Of a stretch of 60,000 nucleotides of DNA, positions 59,730 to 60,000 are shown in pieces. Under the pieces are notes generated by a model. It was not told where the DNA came from. It was given only the letters and a program-made list of their open reading frames with translations, and did not search any database. Origin of the DNA: Lineus longissimus (lineage: Eukaryota > Nemertea > Pilidiophora > Heteronemertea > Lineidae). Where the stretch lies: positions 14,634,001-14,694,000 of the forward strand of contig NC_088316.1 in NCBI RefSeq assembly GCF_910592395.1. The letters run 5' to 3'. How positions within the stretch are numbered: the first letter of the stretch is position 1; the number at the start of each line of letters is the position of its first letter. Both the position numbers and the translations under genes were made by a program.

Positions 59730-60000
59730 TTAATTCGATTGCATCGCCTTTTAAGTCAATACATGATGAAACTACATCCCGAAAGTAGCTAAAAAGTTCA
59801 TGTAATTTGTATTAGACTTGCAAATAATGGCTTCGTCGGTAGGGTACAAAGACTTTGATGAAACCATTGGGACCGACAAAACTAGGAATCAATGTTGGCG
59901 CCAGGGTGAAATTTCACCAAATGTCTACTCGAATGCAACATTTATGTCATTAACACGAAAATAAAATTGGTACTTCGATACACGTCGAAAGATTTTTTAC

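Larger units (their letters stand above)
55209..60000. repeat. TRPV-like tandem duplication, right copy (runs off the window)
   Basis: Homologous to 47281-52043 over its whole visible length. It starts immediately after the CCGCGG palindrome, with TATCATTGG shared by both copies at the junction. Confidence 0.92.

Overview
This is eukaryotic animal DNA. It has spliced genes with GT/AG introns, an intronic Pol III tRNA, fold-back mobile elements, and animal-specific families: a Cys-loop glycine-receptor-like channel, PAN plus C-type lectin proteins and TRPV-like channels. The mix suggests a marine invertebrate (deuterostome or lophotrochozoan). I cannot fix the phylum from the sequence.

Left part (1-13.7 kb): one minus-strand gene for a glycine-receptor-like chloride channel subunit. 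Seven coding exons can be placed exactly (13401 down to 422). They run from the signal peptide through the extracellular domain, M1-M3 and the start of the M3-M4 loop; the M4 exon lies beyond the left edge. The phases join perfectly (1122 nt, 374 codons), and four exons have the 68/221/83/138 bp sizes typical of the vertebrate GABA-A/glycine receptor family. The introns hold a tRNA-Gly(TCC) on the opposite strand, two copies of a fold-back MITE-like family (a third lies just upstream), and a decayed transporter-like pseudogene.

Middle part (13.72-45.99 kb): seven head-to-tail units of 4.4-4.9 kb. Each carries, on the plus strand, a PAN/Apple-like exon and two exons that together encode one C-type lectin domain with an EPN motif. 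All seven copies are open. The array has a higher-order structure: units 1-3 recur as units 5-7 at a spacing of 18,055 bp. Three units (1, 3 and 7) carry a 475-bp TA-flanked insertion in the intron between the PAN and lectin exons. In the last lectin exon, copies differ far more than in the adjoining intron, and nearly all differences change amino acids. They cluster in two blocks around an invariant core. This looks like a diversifying, gene-converting lectin family.

Right part (46-60 kb): a tandem duplication of about 7.9 kb, running off the right edge. Each copy carries an intact single-coding-exon TRPV-like channel gene on the minus strand (674 aa, about 97.5% identical to each other) with a non-coding first exon. 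The second copy begins exactly at the edge of a large nested palindrome built from CCACCGCGGTGG units. A tRNA-derived SINE-like relic and a G-run lie between the lectin array and the TRPV-like pair.

The most interesting signals are the diversifying PAN-lectin array, the odd pore residues in both channel families, and the palindrome at the TRPV duplication junction.
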